From Streptococcus sp. sy004 (GTDB lineage Bacteria; Bacillota; Bacilli; Lactobacillales; Streptococcaceae), in NCBI RefSeq assembly GCF_007859205.1, contig NZ_VOHP01000002.1, positions 1 to 64,000 of the forward strand: a stretch of 64,000 nucleotides of DNA, written 5' to 3'. The position numbers and the translations under genes are program-made. Below are positions 27,839 through 35,561 of the stretch, piece after piece (position 1 is the first letter of the stretch; each line of letters opens with the position of its first letter). The notes below the pieces were generated by a model. It saw nothing but the letters and a program-made list of their open reading frames with translations. It made no database searches and was not told the DNA's origin.

Positions 27839-28525
27839 ATGAAAGTTTTAGCGTTTGATAGTTCTAGTCAAGCCTTATCTGTTGCTTTATTAGAAAATCA
27901 AAACATAGTGGCACAAACTAACCTTGATATGAAAAAAAATCATAGTGTGACCTTGATGCCAACTATCGATTTTTTGATGACTTTAGTGGGTTGGCAACCA
28001 AGTGATCTAGAGCGTATTGTGGTGGCTCAGGGGCCTGGTTCTTATACTGGCTTGAGAATGGCAGTGGCAACAGCCAAGACTTTAGCCTATGCCTTACAGA
28101 TTGATGTTGTTGGTTTATCTAGTCTGTTAGCGTTAACCGCTGTTGATTTTTCTGGTTTAGTGATTCCCTTGATTGACGCTAGACGCAATCATGTTTATGC
28201 TGGTTTTTATCTTGACGGAAACCGTCAACAAGCTGATGCCTATATGAGTTTTGAAACGGTTTTGACCATTGCTCAAGATTGGCAAGGTGAGGTCTGTTTT
28301 GTTGGTGAGGTGGAAGCTTTTCGCCAACAGATAGAAGAAACTATGCCAACAGCTAAGATTAAAGCCAGTCTGCCATCAGCGAGTTTATTAGGCCAATTGG
28401 GTCAAAAAATGCCTGCCCTTAACACCTATGATTTAGTTCCTAATTATCTCAAACGCGTTGAAGCTGAAGAAAACTGGTTGAAAGAACACGATGACACAGA
28501 CGATCACTATATTAAATGGGTCTAA
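27839..28525 (+). CDS. tsaB: tRNA t6A biosynthesis protein TsaB
   Basis: Partner and stabiliser of TsaD in making N6-threonylcarbamoyladenosine at A37 of ANN-decoding tRNAs. 228 residues with the ASKHA-type N terminus KVLAFDSSSQALSVAL, GPGSYTGLRMAVATAKTLA and IDARRNHVYAGFY. RBS AAGGAAG. First gene of tsaB-rimI-tsaD; rimI begins 35 bp inside its 3' end. Confidence 0.94.
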   Translation: MKVLAFDSSSQALSVALLENQNIVAQTNLDMKKNHSVTLMPTIDFLMTLVGWQPSDLERIVVAQGPGSYTGLRMAVATAKTLAYALQIDVVGLSSLLALTAVDFSGLVIPLIDARRNHVYAGFYLDGNRQQADAYMSFETVLTIAQDWQGEVCFVGEVEAFRQQIEETMPTAKIKASLPSASLLGQLGQKMPALNTYDLVPNYLKRVEAEENWLKEHDDTDDHYIKWV

Positions 28526-28931
28526 GTACGACCAAGAAATTCTTGCCGAAATCATCTTTGAGATTTTAACCGATGTGTATGCTAAATCACCTTGGAGTCT
28601 GCCACAAATTCAAGTAGATTTACGTCGAGAAGATGTGACCTATTTAGTGGCAGTCCAAGAAGGTGAAGTGCTTGGTTTTTTGACTTGGCAGGACTTGTTT
28701 GGTGAGATTGAAGTGACTAATTTAGCGGTGAAAACTACCTACGGTGGTCAAGGAATAGGTAGTCGGTTGTTGGCGCATTTACCAAAAGAAATGGGGTCGA
28801 TTTTTTTAGAAGTGCGTCAGTCAAATACAGTCGCCCAACATCTCTATAAAAAGTTTGGGTTTGTTGAACTTGGTGTGAGAAAAAATTATTATCATCAGCC
28901 AAGAGAAGACGCTGTAATCATGAAACGATAG
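28491..28931 (+). CDS. rimI: ribosomal-protein-alanine N-acetyltransferase
   Basis: GNAT-fold protein of 146 residues. Acetyl-CoA loop region TYGGQGIGSRLL (about 83-94), EVRQSNTVAQHLYKKFGF (about 108-125) and a C-terminal YYHQPREDAVIMKR, typical of RimI, which acetylates the N terminus of S18. It overlaps the end of tsaB by 35 bp in another frame, so translation is probably coupled. It sits between tsaB and tsaD as in many Firmicutes. Confidence 0.92.
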   Translation: MTQTITILNGSKYDQEILAEIIFEILTDVYAKSPWSLPQIQVDLRREDVTYLVAVQEGEVLGFLTWQDLFGEIEVTNLAVKTTYGGQGIGSRLLAHLPKEMGSIFLEVRQSNTVAQHLYKKFGFVELGVRKNYYHQPREDAVIMKR

Positions 28932-28940
28932 GAAGAAAAC

Positions 28941-29945
28941 ATGACAGAAAAGATTTTTTTAGCCATTGAGTCATCTTGCGATGAAACGAGCGTGGCAATT
29001 TTGAAAAATAATCAACTGGTCAGCAATGTGATTGCTAGTCAAGTGGCTAGTCATGAGCGATTTGGTGGGGTAGTGCCAGAGGTGGCTAGTCGTCATCATG
29101 TAGAGGTCATTACGACTTGTATTGAACAAGCCTTGTCTGAGGCTGAGATAACTGCTAAGGATTTGACAGCAGTAGCGGTTACTTATGGTCCTGGTTTGGT
29201 TGGTGCTCTGTTGGTTGGATTGTCGGCAGCTAAGGCTTTTGCTTGGGCTAATCAGTTGCCTTTAATTCCAGTTAATCACATGGCAGGTCATCTGATGGCT
29301 GCTCAAAGTGTAGAGCCATTGCAGTATCCATTGATGGCTTTGCTAGTTAGTGGGGGGCATACCGAACTGGTCTATGTGGCGACAGAAGGTGACTATAAGA
29401 TTATTGGGGAAACGCGTGACGATGCAGTGGGTGAAGCCTACGACAAGGTGGGACGTGTCATGGGCTTGCCTTATCCTGCTGGTCGTTTGATTGATGAGTT
29501 GGCTCATCAAGGAGAGGATACCTATCATTTTCCTCGTGCCATGATTAAGGAAGATCATCTAGAATTTTCCTTTTCTGGTCTTAAATCAGCTTTTATCAAT
29601 CTTCATCATAATGTTCAGCAAAAAGGCGAGGAATTGATTTTGGAAGATTTGTGTGCGTCCTTTCAAGAAGCTGTTCTAGACATTTTATTAGCCAAGGTAA
29701 AAAAAGCCCTAGCAACCTATCCTGTCAAGAGTTTGGTTGTGGCTGGAGGAGTGGCAGCCAATCAAGGTTTGCGTGAACGTTTGGCAGCTGAACTGACTGA
29801 AACCAAGGTGATTATCCCACCTTTGCGTCTATGTGGAGATAATGCCGGTATGATTGCTTATGCTGCTCAGGTGGAATACGATAAAGGTCATTTTGCTGAT
29901 TTGACTCTTAATGCTAAACCTAGTTTGACTTTTGACAGTTTATAG
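28941..29945 (+). CDS. tsaD: tRNA N6-adenosine threonylcarbamoyltransferase
   Basis: Catalytic subunit of t6A synthesis. 334 residues. [13 protein letters not shown] at the N terminus, the metal motif NHMAGHLMA (His pair near 111 and 115), [47 protein letters not shown] and [10 protein letters not shown], all Kae1/TsaD signatures. RBS AGGAAGAAA. A PLP-enzyme gene starts 9 bp after its stop. Confidence 0.97.
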   Translation: MTEKIFLAIESSCDETSVAILKNNQLVSNVIASQVASHERFGGVVPEVASRHHVEVITTCIEQALSEAEITAKDLTAVAVTYGPGLVGALLVGLSAAKAFAWANQLPLIPVNHMAGHLMAAQSVEPLQYPLMALLVSGGHTELVYVATEGDYKIIGETRDDAVGEAYDKVGRVMGLPYPAGRLIDELAHQGEDTYHFPRAMIKEDHLEFSFSGLKSAFINLHHNVQQKGEELILEDLCASFQEAVLDILLAKVKKALATYPVKSLVVAGGVAANQGLRERLAAELTETKVIIPPLRLCGDNAGMIAYAAQVEYDKGHFADLTLNAKPSLTFDSL

Positions 29946-29954
29946 GAGTAGATG

Positions 29955-30980
29955 ATGTTACATTTTGAAAATGATTATAATGAAGGCGTTCATCCAGAAC
30001 TTTTAAAATCCTTAATAACTACCAATGAAGAAAATTTAGCAGGCTATGGTGCAGATTTTTATTGTCAGCGTGCCAGTGAAAAAATTCGTCAAGCCACGGC
30101 TTGCCCTCATGCAGAAGTGGATTTTTTAACAGGTGGCACTCAAACCAATCAAGTGGTAATCGCTAGTCTTTTAGCTTCTTATGAAGGAGTGATTGCTGCA
30201 GACACGGGTCATATTGCTGTTCATGAGGCTGGGGCGATTGAATATACTGGGCATAAGGTGATAACCTTACCTGCTAGTGAAGGAAAACTTCAGGTAGCGG
30301 ATGTGGCCAGTTATCTGGCTGATTTTTATCAAGATGAGTCACATGCTCACATGGTATTTCCTGGCATGGTTTACATTTCTCATCCGACAGAATACGGTAC
30401 TCTGTACACGAAACAAGAGCTTGGTGAGTTGGCTGAGGTTTGTCATCGCTATCAGTTGCCATTGTTTTTGGATGGTGCTCGCCTAGGTTATGGTTTAGTG
30501 GCTAAGGGGAATGATGTGGATTTGCCGACCATTGCTGAATTGACCGATGTTTTCTATATTGGTGGAACAAAGTTAGGAGCTTTGGCAGGGGAAGCGGTTG
30601 TTTTTACGAAAAATAATCGTCCCAAACATTTTACAACAGTGATGAAACATCACGGGGCTTTGGTTGCTAAAGGCCGTTTATTTGGTGTTCAATTTGATCG
30701 CTTCTTTACCGATGATTTGTATTGGAAAATTGGTCAGGAGGCCATTGATTTGGCAGAGCAACTGAAACAAATCTTGACAGATAAGGGCTACCGTTTTTAT
30801 CTGGAAAGTCCAACCAATCAGCAATTTGTCATTTTGGAAAATAACCGGTTGTCAGAATTGGCAAAAAACGTGGTGTTCAGTAGTTGGAAAAAATATGATG
30901 AAGAACATACCGTTGTCCGACTGGCAACCAGCTGGTCTACAACACAGGCTGATATTGATGAAGTATTAAATATTATGTAA
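29955..30980 (+). CDS. threonine aldolase / beta-eliminating lyase family PLP enzyme
   Basis: 341 residues, fold-type I PLP enzyme like low-specificity L-threonine aldolase, which cleaves threonine to glycine and acetaldehyde. MLHFENDYNEGVHPEL, GYGADFYCQRASE, LTGGTQTNQ, HIAVHEAGAIE, LDGARLGYGL and the PLP-lysine segment GGTKLGALAGEA are visible. GGAG at 29945-29948 suits ATG 29955 better than 29952. It follows tsaD closely and ends at a near-perfect terminator. The substrate is not proven by sequence. Confidence 0.83.
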   Translation: MLHFENDYNEGVHPELLKSLITTNEENLAGYGADFYCQRASEKIRQATACPHAEVDFLTGGTQTNQVVIASLLASYEGVIAADTGHIAVHEAGAIEYTGHKVITLPASEGKLQVADVASYLADFYQDESHAHMVFPGMVYISHPTEYGTLYTKQELGELAEVCHRYQLPLFLDGARLGYGLVAKGNDVDLPTIAELTDVFYIGGTKLGALAGEAVVFTKNNRPKHFTTVMKHHGALVAKGRLFGVQFDRFFTDDLYWKIGQEAIDLAEQLKQILTDKGYRFYLESPTNQQFVILENNRLSELAKNVVFSSWKKYDEEHTVVRLATSWSTTQADIDEVLNIM

Positions 30981-31010
30981 AAACCCTTGTCTTTCAAGAC
31001 AAGGGTTTTT
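30979..31010. terminator. bidirectional terminator after the tsaB operon
   Basis: A 15-bp perfect stem, AAAAACCCTTGTCTT (30979-30993) with its complement at 30996-31010 and a two-base centre. It overlaps the last stop codon. Confidence 0.93.
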
Positions 31011-31037
31011 ACATATCGCTTTGAATCTGTCTAAAAT

Positions 31038-31750
31038 TTATTGTTTTAGAGCGGGTCGCTTACCGGTTGCAATAGCATCAGCTTCTGTCATTGAAACGAC
31101 TCTATCGAATCTGGTATTATTAGGCATACTATCTATGCTATACCAATAGACATTAGCATTTCCCCAGCGTGCAATATAAACAGTTCGTTGTTGAGTTGCT
31201 ATTTCTTCAGCAGCTCTAGCTTCTTCAGCAGCTCTAGCTTCTTCAGCAGCTCTAGCTTCTTCAGCGGCTCTAGCTTCTTCAGCAGCTCTAGCTTCTTCAG
31301 CAGCTCTAGCTTCTTCAGCAGCTCTAGCTTCTTCAGCAGCTCTAGCTTCTTCAGCGGCTCTAGCTTCTTCAGCGGCTCTAGCTTCTTCAGCAGCTTTAGC
31401 TTCTTCGGCAGCTTTAGCTTCTTCGGCAGCTTTATCGTCTGACAAAGTCTTTGTATCTGTAGCTTGGCTTGAATTGTTTGATTGCTTAATACTAGAAGCC
31501 AATTCATAATTATTGGAGTCTTTATTGGATGAGGTGGTAGAGTTACTATTAAAAAGAGTAAAAACATGAGAATACAGCCAACTAAGCTTACAAGACTTAT
31601 GTTAGTAGCGATTTTCTTTTTCTTTTGATTTGGAGTTTTTTTGGAAAAGTACCACCGACTGATAAGTCCTATTAGCAGAAATAGTGGAGGTATGGTAAAT
31701 ATAGAAATACCAATTAGTATGAATATAAAAATTTTTAAACAACCTTTCAT
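31038..31750 (-). pseudogene. membrane protein with AAEEAR repeats, broken by a frameshift
   Basis: Reading from 31750, one frame encodes two membrane helices (about residues 5-30 and 50-67) with a KKTPNQKKKK loop, then loses sense near 31551-31555. A second frame continues with an Asn/Ser/Thr linker (NSNSTTSSNKDSNN), thirteen six-residue units (AAEEAR/K) and a C-terminal domain ending MPNNTRFDRVVSMTEADAIATGKRPALKQ. Adding one A on the plus strand in the five-base run 31551-31555 joins both into about 237 residues. The start has RBS AAAAGGAGA. It could be a real mutation, a phase-variable state or a sequencing error. Function unknown. Confidence 0.75.
31203..31436 (-). repeat. 18-bp tandem repeat (13 units)
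   Basis: Thirteen consecutive 18-bp units (plus strand ttcttcagcagctctagc and close variants with cgg, ttt or cgg-ttt), encoding AAEEAR or AAEEAK on the minus strand. The near identity of units predicts length polymorphism between strains. The encoded segment should form a charged alpha-helical rod. Confidence 0.96.
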
Positions 31751-31876
31751 GAGGCAAAATCTCCTTTTAATGTATTTATCAATATAAAATCTGCCTATAA
31801 CTCGATATGATATTGCTTATTTTGGTTTTTGTCAAGTAGACTTATAAAATTACTTTGAATTTATTTTCAGAAAATC

Positions 31877-31905
31877 TTTACATTTTTAGTCAGACTTGAT
31901 AAAAT
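31877..31905 (+). promoter_or_regulatory. glpF promoter
   Basis: TTTACA (31877-31882), 17 bp, TAAAAT (31900-31905) with TGA extension. Confidence 0.75.
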
Positions 31906-31944
31906 GAAGACTGTTGTAAATTTTACTTATTGGAGGATGTTAAG

Positions 31945-32793
31945 ATGGATGTGACTTGGGTACTCAAGTATATCACAGAATTTATCGCCACTGCTTTTCT
32001 TGTTTTACTAGGAAATGGTGTTGTGGCTAACGTTAGTTTGAAGGGAACTAAGGGAAATGGTCAAGGCTTGACCTTGGTTGCTCTTGGTTATGGTTTAGGT
32101 TTGATGTTGCCAGCCTTGATGTTTGGTAATGTTTCAGGTAATCACGTGAATCCAGCCATTACAATCGGTTTGGCAGTTTCTGGGCTTTTCCCATGGGCTC
32201 ATGTGGCTCCTTATATCTTGGCTCAATTTTTAGGAGCGATGTTTGCACAATTGGTCGTTGTTAGCATGTATGCGCCATTTTTCAAACAAACCGACGATGC
32301 TAATGCGATTTTAGGGTCATTTGCTATTATCAATAACTTAGATGATAACACAGTCGAAAGTCGTAAAGCTGCCACTCGCAATGGTTTTATCAGCGAATTT
32401 ATTGGTTCGTTTGTTCTTTTCTTTGGGGTTCTAGCTTTAACTAAGAATTTCTTCGGTGCAGAATTGGTTGGTAAATTGGTTACGGCTGGCTATGAACAAA
32501 CAGTCGCTGAAACACAAGTTGCTCCTTTTGTAACTGGTAGCTTGTCAGTTGCTCACATGGCGATTGGTTTCTTGTTGATGGCTCTTATTGCTGGTCTAGG
32601 TGGCCCAACAGGAGCAGGACTTAACCCAGCGCGTGATTTGGGGCCTCGTTTGGTCCACCATTTCTTGCCAAAATCAGTTCTTGGTTCAGCTAAGGGTGAT
32701 TCAAAATGGTGGTACGCTTGGGTTGGTGTGGTTGCACCTATCTTAGCAGGTGTCTTGGCAGTTGCCTTGTTCAAATACCTTTATCTAGGATAA
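31945..32793 (+). CDS. glpF: glycerol facilitator / aquaporin family protein
   Basis: 282-residue MIP channel with six helices and two half-helices. First NPA in GNHVNPAIT (about residue 70), second in GLNPARDLGPR (about 230). The Asp after NPAR is typical of aquaglyceroporins, so glycerol or other small polyols are likely, and lactic acid bacterial members also pass dihydroxyacetone or lactic acid. ATG 31945 has GGAGG at 31932-31936; a TTG at 31930 is rejected. No glycerol kinase is adjacent. It ends at a bidirectional terminator. Confidence 0.92.
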   Translation: MDVTWVLKYITEFIATAFLVLLGNGVVANVSLKGTKGNGQGLTLVALGYGLGLMLPALMFGNVSGNHVNPAITIGLAVSGLFPWAHVAPYILAQFLGAMFAQLVVVSMYAPFFKQTDDANAILGSFAIINNLDDNTVESRKAATRNGFISEFIGSFVLFFGVLALTKNFFGAELVGKLVTAGYEQTVAETQVAPFVTGSLSVAHMAIGFLLMALIAGLGGPTGAGLNPARDLGPRLVHHFLPKSVLGSAKGDSKWWYAWVGVVAPILAGVLAVALFKYLYLG

Positions 32794-32794
32794 G

Positions 32795-32820
32795 AAAAAA
32801 GAGGGATATCCTCTTTTTTT
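32795..32820. terminator. bidirectional terminator glpF / serine hydrolase
   Basis: AAAAAAGAGG and CCTCTTTTTT flank a GATAT loop. Confidence 0.85.
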
Positions 32821-32823
32821 TGT

Positions 32824-33744
32824 TTATAAGGAGTCTTTAATCACAGCAATTAAGTCGTTACGGTCTAAAATCCATTGTTCACGCTCATCCTTTTCATAGG
32901 TACGATTGGTTAGGAAGATAGCAGCCTTGTGTTGCTTGCGGTTAAAGAGAATAAAGGTACCTGTGTAACCTGTATGGAGAAGCCAGTCGCCTTGTAAATC
33001 CCAAGCAAGAGAGCGTTCTTTTTCGCCTAAACTATAATTTTGATCTAATTGTTTGGCAAACTCATCCTGTAAATAATGCTCTAAAAATTGCTCAAGGTCA
33101 GCAAGATTTGAAAACAATCCAGCACTGCCTGCGTGTTCTTTAAGCACTCGTGCTTTTGGGTCATGAACGTAACCGTCTGTCACATTTTTGACAGTAGGCA
33201 CTGCCTGACTAATAGGGCCAAAAGATGTATTGGGCATCTGCCAAGGGCTAAAAATTTCCTTTTGGAAAATGGTAGCCAAGTCCTGACCATAAATTTCTTC
33301 AATTAAGAAACCAAGAAGAATGAAGTTGATGTCAGTATAAAGGAAAGGTTTATCGGTTGATATAGTAATGTGATTGATGGCCTCAATCAACTCCTTAGCG
33401 TTTAGCTGATCACGATTAGCAATAAAAGGATTGATGCCAGAATGGTGGGTTAACAGCTCTCTAATTGTCACTTGATTACTGTGAAAGGCGGGATAGTAGT
33501 CTTTGAGTGGTCTATCCAGTTCGACTTGGCCAGTTTGCAATAAAAAAATCATGATGGTACCGACGCCAACAACCTTGGAGACACTCGCGAGGTCATAGAT
33601 TAAATCATTCTTGACAGGATTTTTACCATCAATAGTACCTAGATAATGACGTGTCCATTTGCCGTCATAGAGTGAAAGACTGGCACCATGGTAGATGTTT
33701 TCTTTAATTTGCGACTGGATTTTCGTTAAAATCTTATCTGTCAT
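32824..33744 (-). CDS. beta-lactamase-family serine hydrolase
   Basis: Class C beta-lactamase/esterase fold, 306 residues from ATG 33744. SxxK nucleophile motif in LASVSKVVGVG (Ser near residue 54), YxN-type motif YTDIN, and HTGYTG replacing KTG. It lacks a signal peptide, so it is probably cytoplasmic, and the substrate is unknown; EstB-like esterase or peptidase are options. ATG 33744 forms an ATGA overlap with the cppA stop, implying coupling; an ATG at 33756 is the alternative start. Confidence 0.85.
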   Translation of the reverse strand: MTDKILTKIQSQIKENIYHGASLSLYDGKWTRHYLGTIDGKNPVKNDLIYDLASVSKVVGVGTIMIFLLQTGQVELDRPLKDYYPAFHSNQVTIRELLTHHSGINPFIANRDQLNAKELIEAINHITISTDKPFLYTDINFILLGFLIEEIYGQDLATIFQKEIFSPWQMPNTSFGPISQAVPTVKNVTDGYVHDPKARVLKEHAGSAGLFSNLADLEQFLEHYLQDEFAKQLDQNYSLGEKERSLAWDLQGDWLLHTGYTGTFILFNRKQHKAAIFLTNRTYEKDEREQWILDRNDLIAVIKDSL

Positions 33745-34478
33745 TTTTGAAACCATACTTCAATATTGCTTGGATCTGAAACGACAAGAATCGTTTCCTT
33801 CTTATCTGGAAAAATGTCAACGCCTTTATCTGTGAAAAAATGGGCTAGCATTTTAAGGTCATAATCTTTTGCTACCTCGAAGTGAATGATTTCTAAATCC
33901 CATGTTTCATTAGGATTGACTGACAAATCTTGATCTTGACTTTGTTTCAAATCAAGCCTTAGAGGTAGTTGTTGATAAAAAGCACGGGTGTTTTCTAGAT
34001 TGGTCACATTAAGGCTTAAACCATCAATACGATAGTCGGTTAACCCCTTAAAGTCAGCTTGTTTTTGGTAATCTCTGTGACTGATGGGACTCAACTTGGC
34101 TAAGTCATCTTCTGAATGCAGTAGAACCAAGTCGCCTTGAGGTGAACGCGCTTCAAAAGCGTAGCCTTTTTCCCCTAAGAAGACCTGTTCTGTTTTAATA
34201 GATTGAGCCAAAAGGCTTTCAATCTCTCGAGGGTCTAGAACTTTAATCATGAGCTTGGCTAGTTTTTTATGACCTCTAGTCTCCCTTGTGCGATAATCTG
34301 GGGATTCTTCGAGAGTAAAAAGAGGGCGATTCTGTTTTAGTGAACCAAAGAGGGCTAGGGCATTTTCCTCACGCAAAAGTGTTAGTCCAAGCGTCTTTTG
34401 ATAAAAAGTGATGTTGGCATCTTTATCTTTGACGCGTAGAGCAACTCCTTGAAAATTGATTTGATCAAATATTGTCAT
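33741..34478 (-). CDS. cppA: CppA family protein (VOC fold)
   Basis: 245 residues. The N-terminal half (IDQINFQGVALRVKDKDANITFYQKTLGLTLLREENALALFG, in pieces) is a glyoxalase/VOC-type module, and the second half repeats the fold (RIDGLSLNVTNLENTRAFYQ). Landmarks EESPDYRTRE, EIESLLAQ and GYAFEARSPQGD resemble streptococcal CppA, described historically as a C3-degrading proteinase. No protease motif is visible, so that activity should not be assumed. No signal peptide. RBS AAAGGAGA. Followed with overlap by the serine hydrolase gene. Confidence 0.85.
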   Translation of the reverse strand: MTIFDQINFQGVALRVKDKDANITFYQKTLGLTLLREENALALFGSLKQNRPLFTLEESPDYRTRETRGHKKLAKLMIKVLDPREIESLLAQSIKTEQVFLGEKGYAFEARSPQGDLVLLHSEDDLAKLSPISHRDYQKQADFKGLTDYRIDGLSLNVTNLENTRAFYQQLPLRLDLKQSQDQDLSVNPNETWDLEIIHFEVAKDYDLKMLAHFFTDKGVDIFPDKKETILVVSDPSNIEVWFQK

Positions 34479-34551
34479 CTTTATCTCCTTTAGCTATCTC
34501 TCTTATTCTAGATAAATTTCAGTCATTTCGCAAGAATTTATATATGACTTA

Positions 34552-34580
34552 TTTACAAGATTAGAAAATTACGGTAAACT
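34552..34580 (+). promoter_or_regulatory. promoter of the TauE/SafE gene (leaderless layout)
   Basis: TTTACA (34552-34557), 17 bp, TAAACT (34575-34580). Seven bases separate the -10 from ATG 34588, and no ribosome site lies between. Confidence 0.65.
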
Positions 34581-34587
34581 AGATGAC

Positions 34588-35469
34588 ATGGACAATAATC
34601 TTATTTTACGAACAATTCAAGTTTTACTTGTAGTCACTATTATTTTTGTAACAGGCTATATTATCCAACATACACGTCGTCATAAAATCAATATGTTTGA
34701 ACGTTTTGGCACAGGTTTTTGGATTGGTCTGGTTACAGACTGCTTGGATGCGATTGGTATTGGTTCTTTTGCAACAACCACAACTTTCTTTAAGATGACA
34801 AAGTTGGTGGATGATGATAGCAAGATTCCTGGAACGATGAACGCCGTGCATCTGATACCAACCCTTGTTCAAGCACTTTGCTTTATTTTGGCCGTTAAGG
34901 TTGATATGACAACCCTTTTGTCAATGGCTGTGGCTTCTATTTTTGGGGCAATTGCAGGGACGCGTATCACGAGAAATTGGAAAACATCAACGGTGCAATT
35001 AGTTTTGGGGACGCTCTTAATTATCGCCTCTTGCTTTACCGTTTACCGCTTATTGACTAATCCGGGTGAGGGCTTGACTGACAATGTTACTGGTTTGACA
35101 GGCATTTGGTTGATTATTGGTATTATCTTTAACTTCCTATGTGGTGCCTTGATGACGATTGGTCTAGGTAACTATGCACCAGAGTTGATTTTCTTCTCGA
35201 TGCTAGGTATTAATCCAACAGTTGCCATGCCAGTTATGATGCTTAATGCGGCGGTGGTAATGACAACGTCAACCATCCCTTTCATCAAGGCAGATCGTGT
35301 TAACTGGACAGGCTTTGCAGGTATGGTTATCGGTGGGGTTATCGGTGTTATCATCGCAGTACTCTTCCTAACTAATATTCCAATTACCGTACTTAAATGG
35401 CTAGTAGTCTTTGTTGTTATCTACACAGGTATCAGCATGATTAAGGCTTCACGTCAAGCCAAAGCATAA
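34588..35469 (+). CDS. TauE/SafE family sulfite exporter-like membrane protein
   Basis: 293 residues, about eight membrane helices in two related halves (FWIGLVTDCLDAIGIGSFATTT and IGIIFNFLCGALMTIGLGNYAPE), as in the TSUP/TauE-SafE family that exports sulfur-containing or organic anions. The substrate cannot be read from sequence. The start is fixed by the first helix; the -10 box is so close that a leaderless mRNA is likely. It is monocistronic with a terminator at about 35481-35512. Confidence 0.83.
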   Translation: MDNNLILRTIQVLLVVTIIFVTGYIIQHTRRHKINMFERFGTGFWIGLVTDCLDAIGIGSFATTTTFFKMTKLVDDDSKIPGTMNAVHLIPTLVQALCFILAVKVDMTTLLSMAVASIFGAIAGTRITRNWKTSTVQLVLGTLLIIASCFTVYRLLTNPGEGLTDNVTGLTGIWLIIGIIFNFLCGALMTIGLGNYAPELIFFSMLGINPTVAMPVMMLNAAVVMTTSTIPFIKADRVNWTGFAGMVIGGVIGVIIAVLFLTNIPITVLKWLVVFVVIYTGISMIKASRQAKA

Positions 35470-35480
35470 TAAACATAATC

Positions 35481-35513
35481 ATCTCAGTTCTTAGTAAAGG
35501 GCTGAGATTTTTT
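35481..35513 (+). terminator. terminator after TauE/SafE gene
   Basis: ATCTCAG (35481-35487) with CTGAGAT (35502-35508), followed by TTTTTT. Confidence 0.7.
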
Positions 35514-35546
35514 ACAACCCTCTATTTCAATCATGACTAGGGTTTG

Positions 35547-35555
35547 TGCTATAAT
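35547..35555 (+). promoter_or_regulatory. extended -10 promoter of mutS2 (leaderless layout)
   Basis: TGC followed by TATAAT (35550-35555), six bases before ATG 35562. No Shine-Dalgarno in between. Confidence 0.7.
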
Positions 35556-35561
35556 AAAAGC

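Noticed and set aside
31188-31442. Plus-strand Ser/Phe repeat frame opposite the AAEEAR repeat
   Set aside because: It is a by-product of the 18-bp repeat, with no ribosome site and improbable composition.
31930-31945. Longer starts upstream of ribosome sites (also at prs, dut, gap, lipoprotein 24498, rpoY, mutS2, Rrf2, yqeG, yqeM, metQ, brnQ)
   Set aside because: Each longer frame runs through a recognisable Shine-Dalgarno, promoter or terminator, and family N termini match the shorter start.
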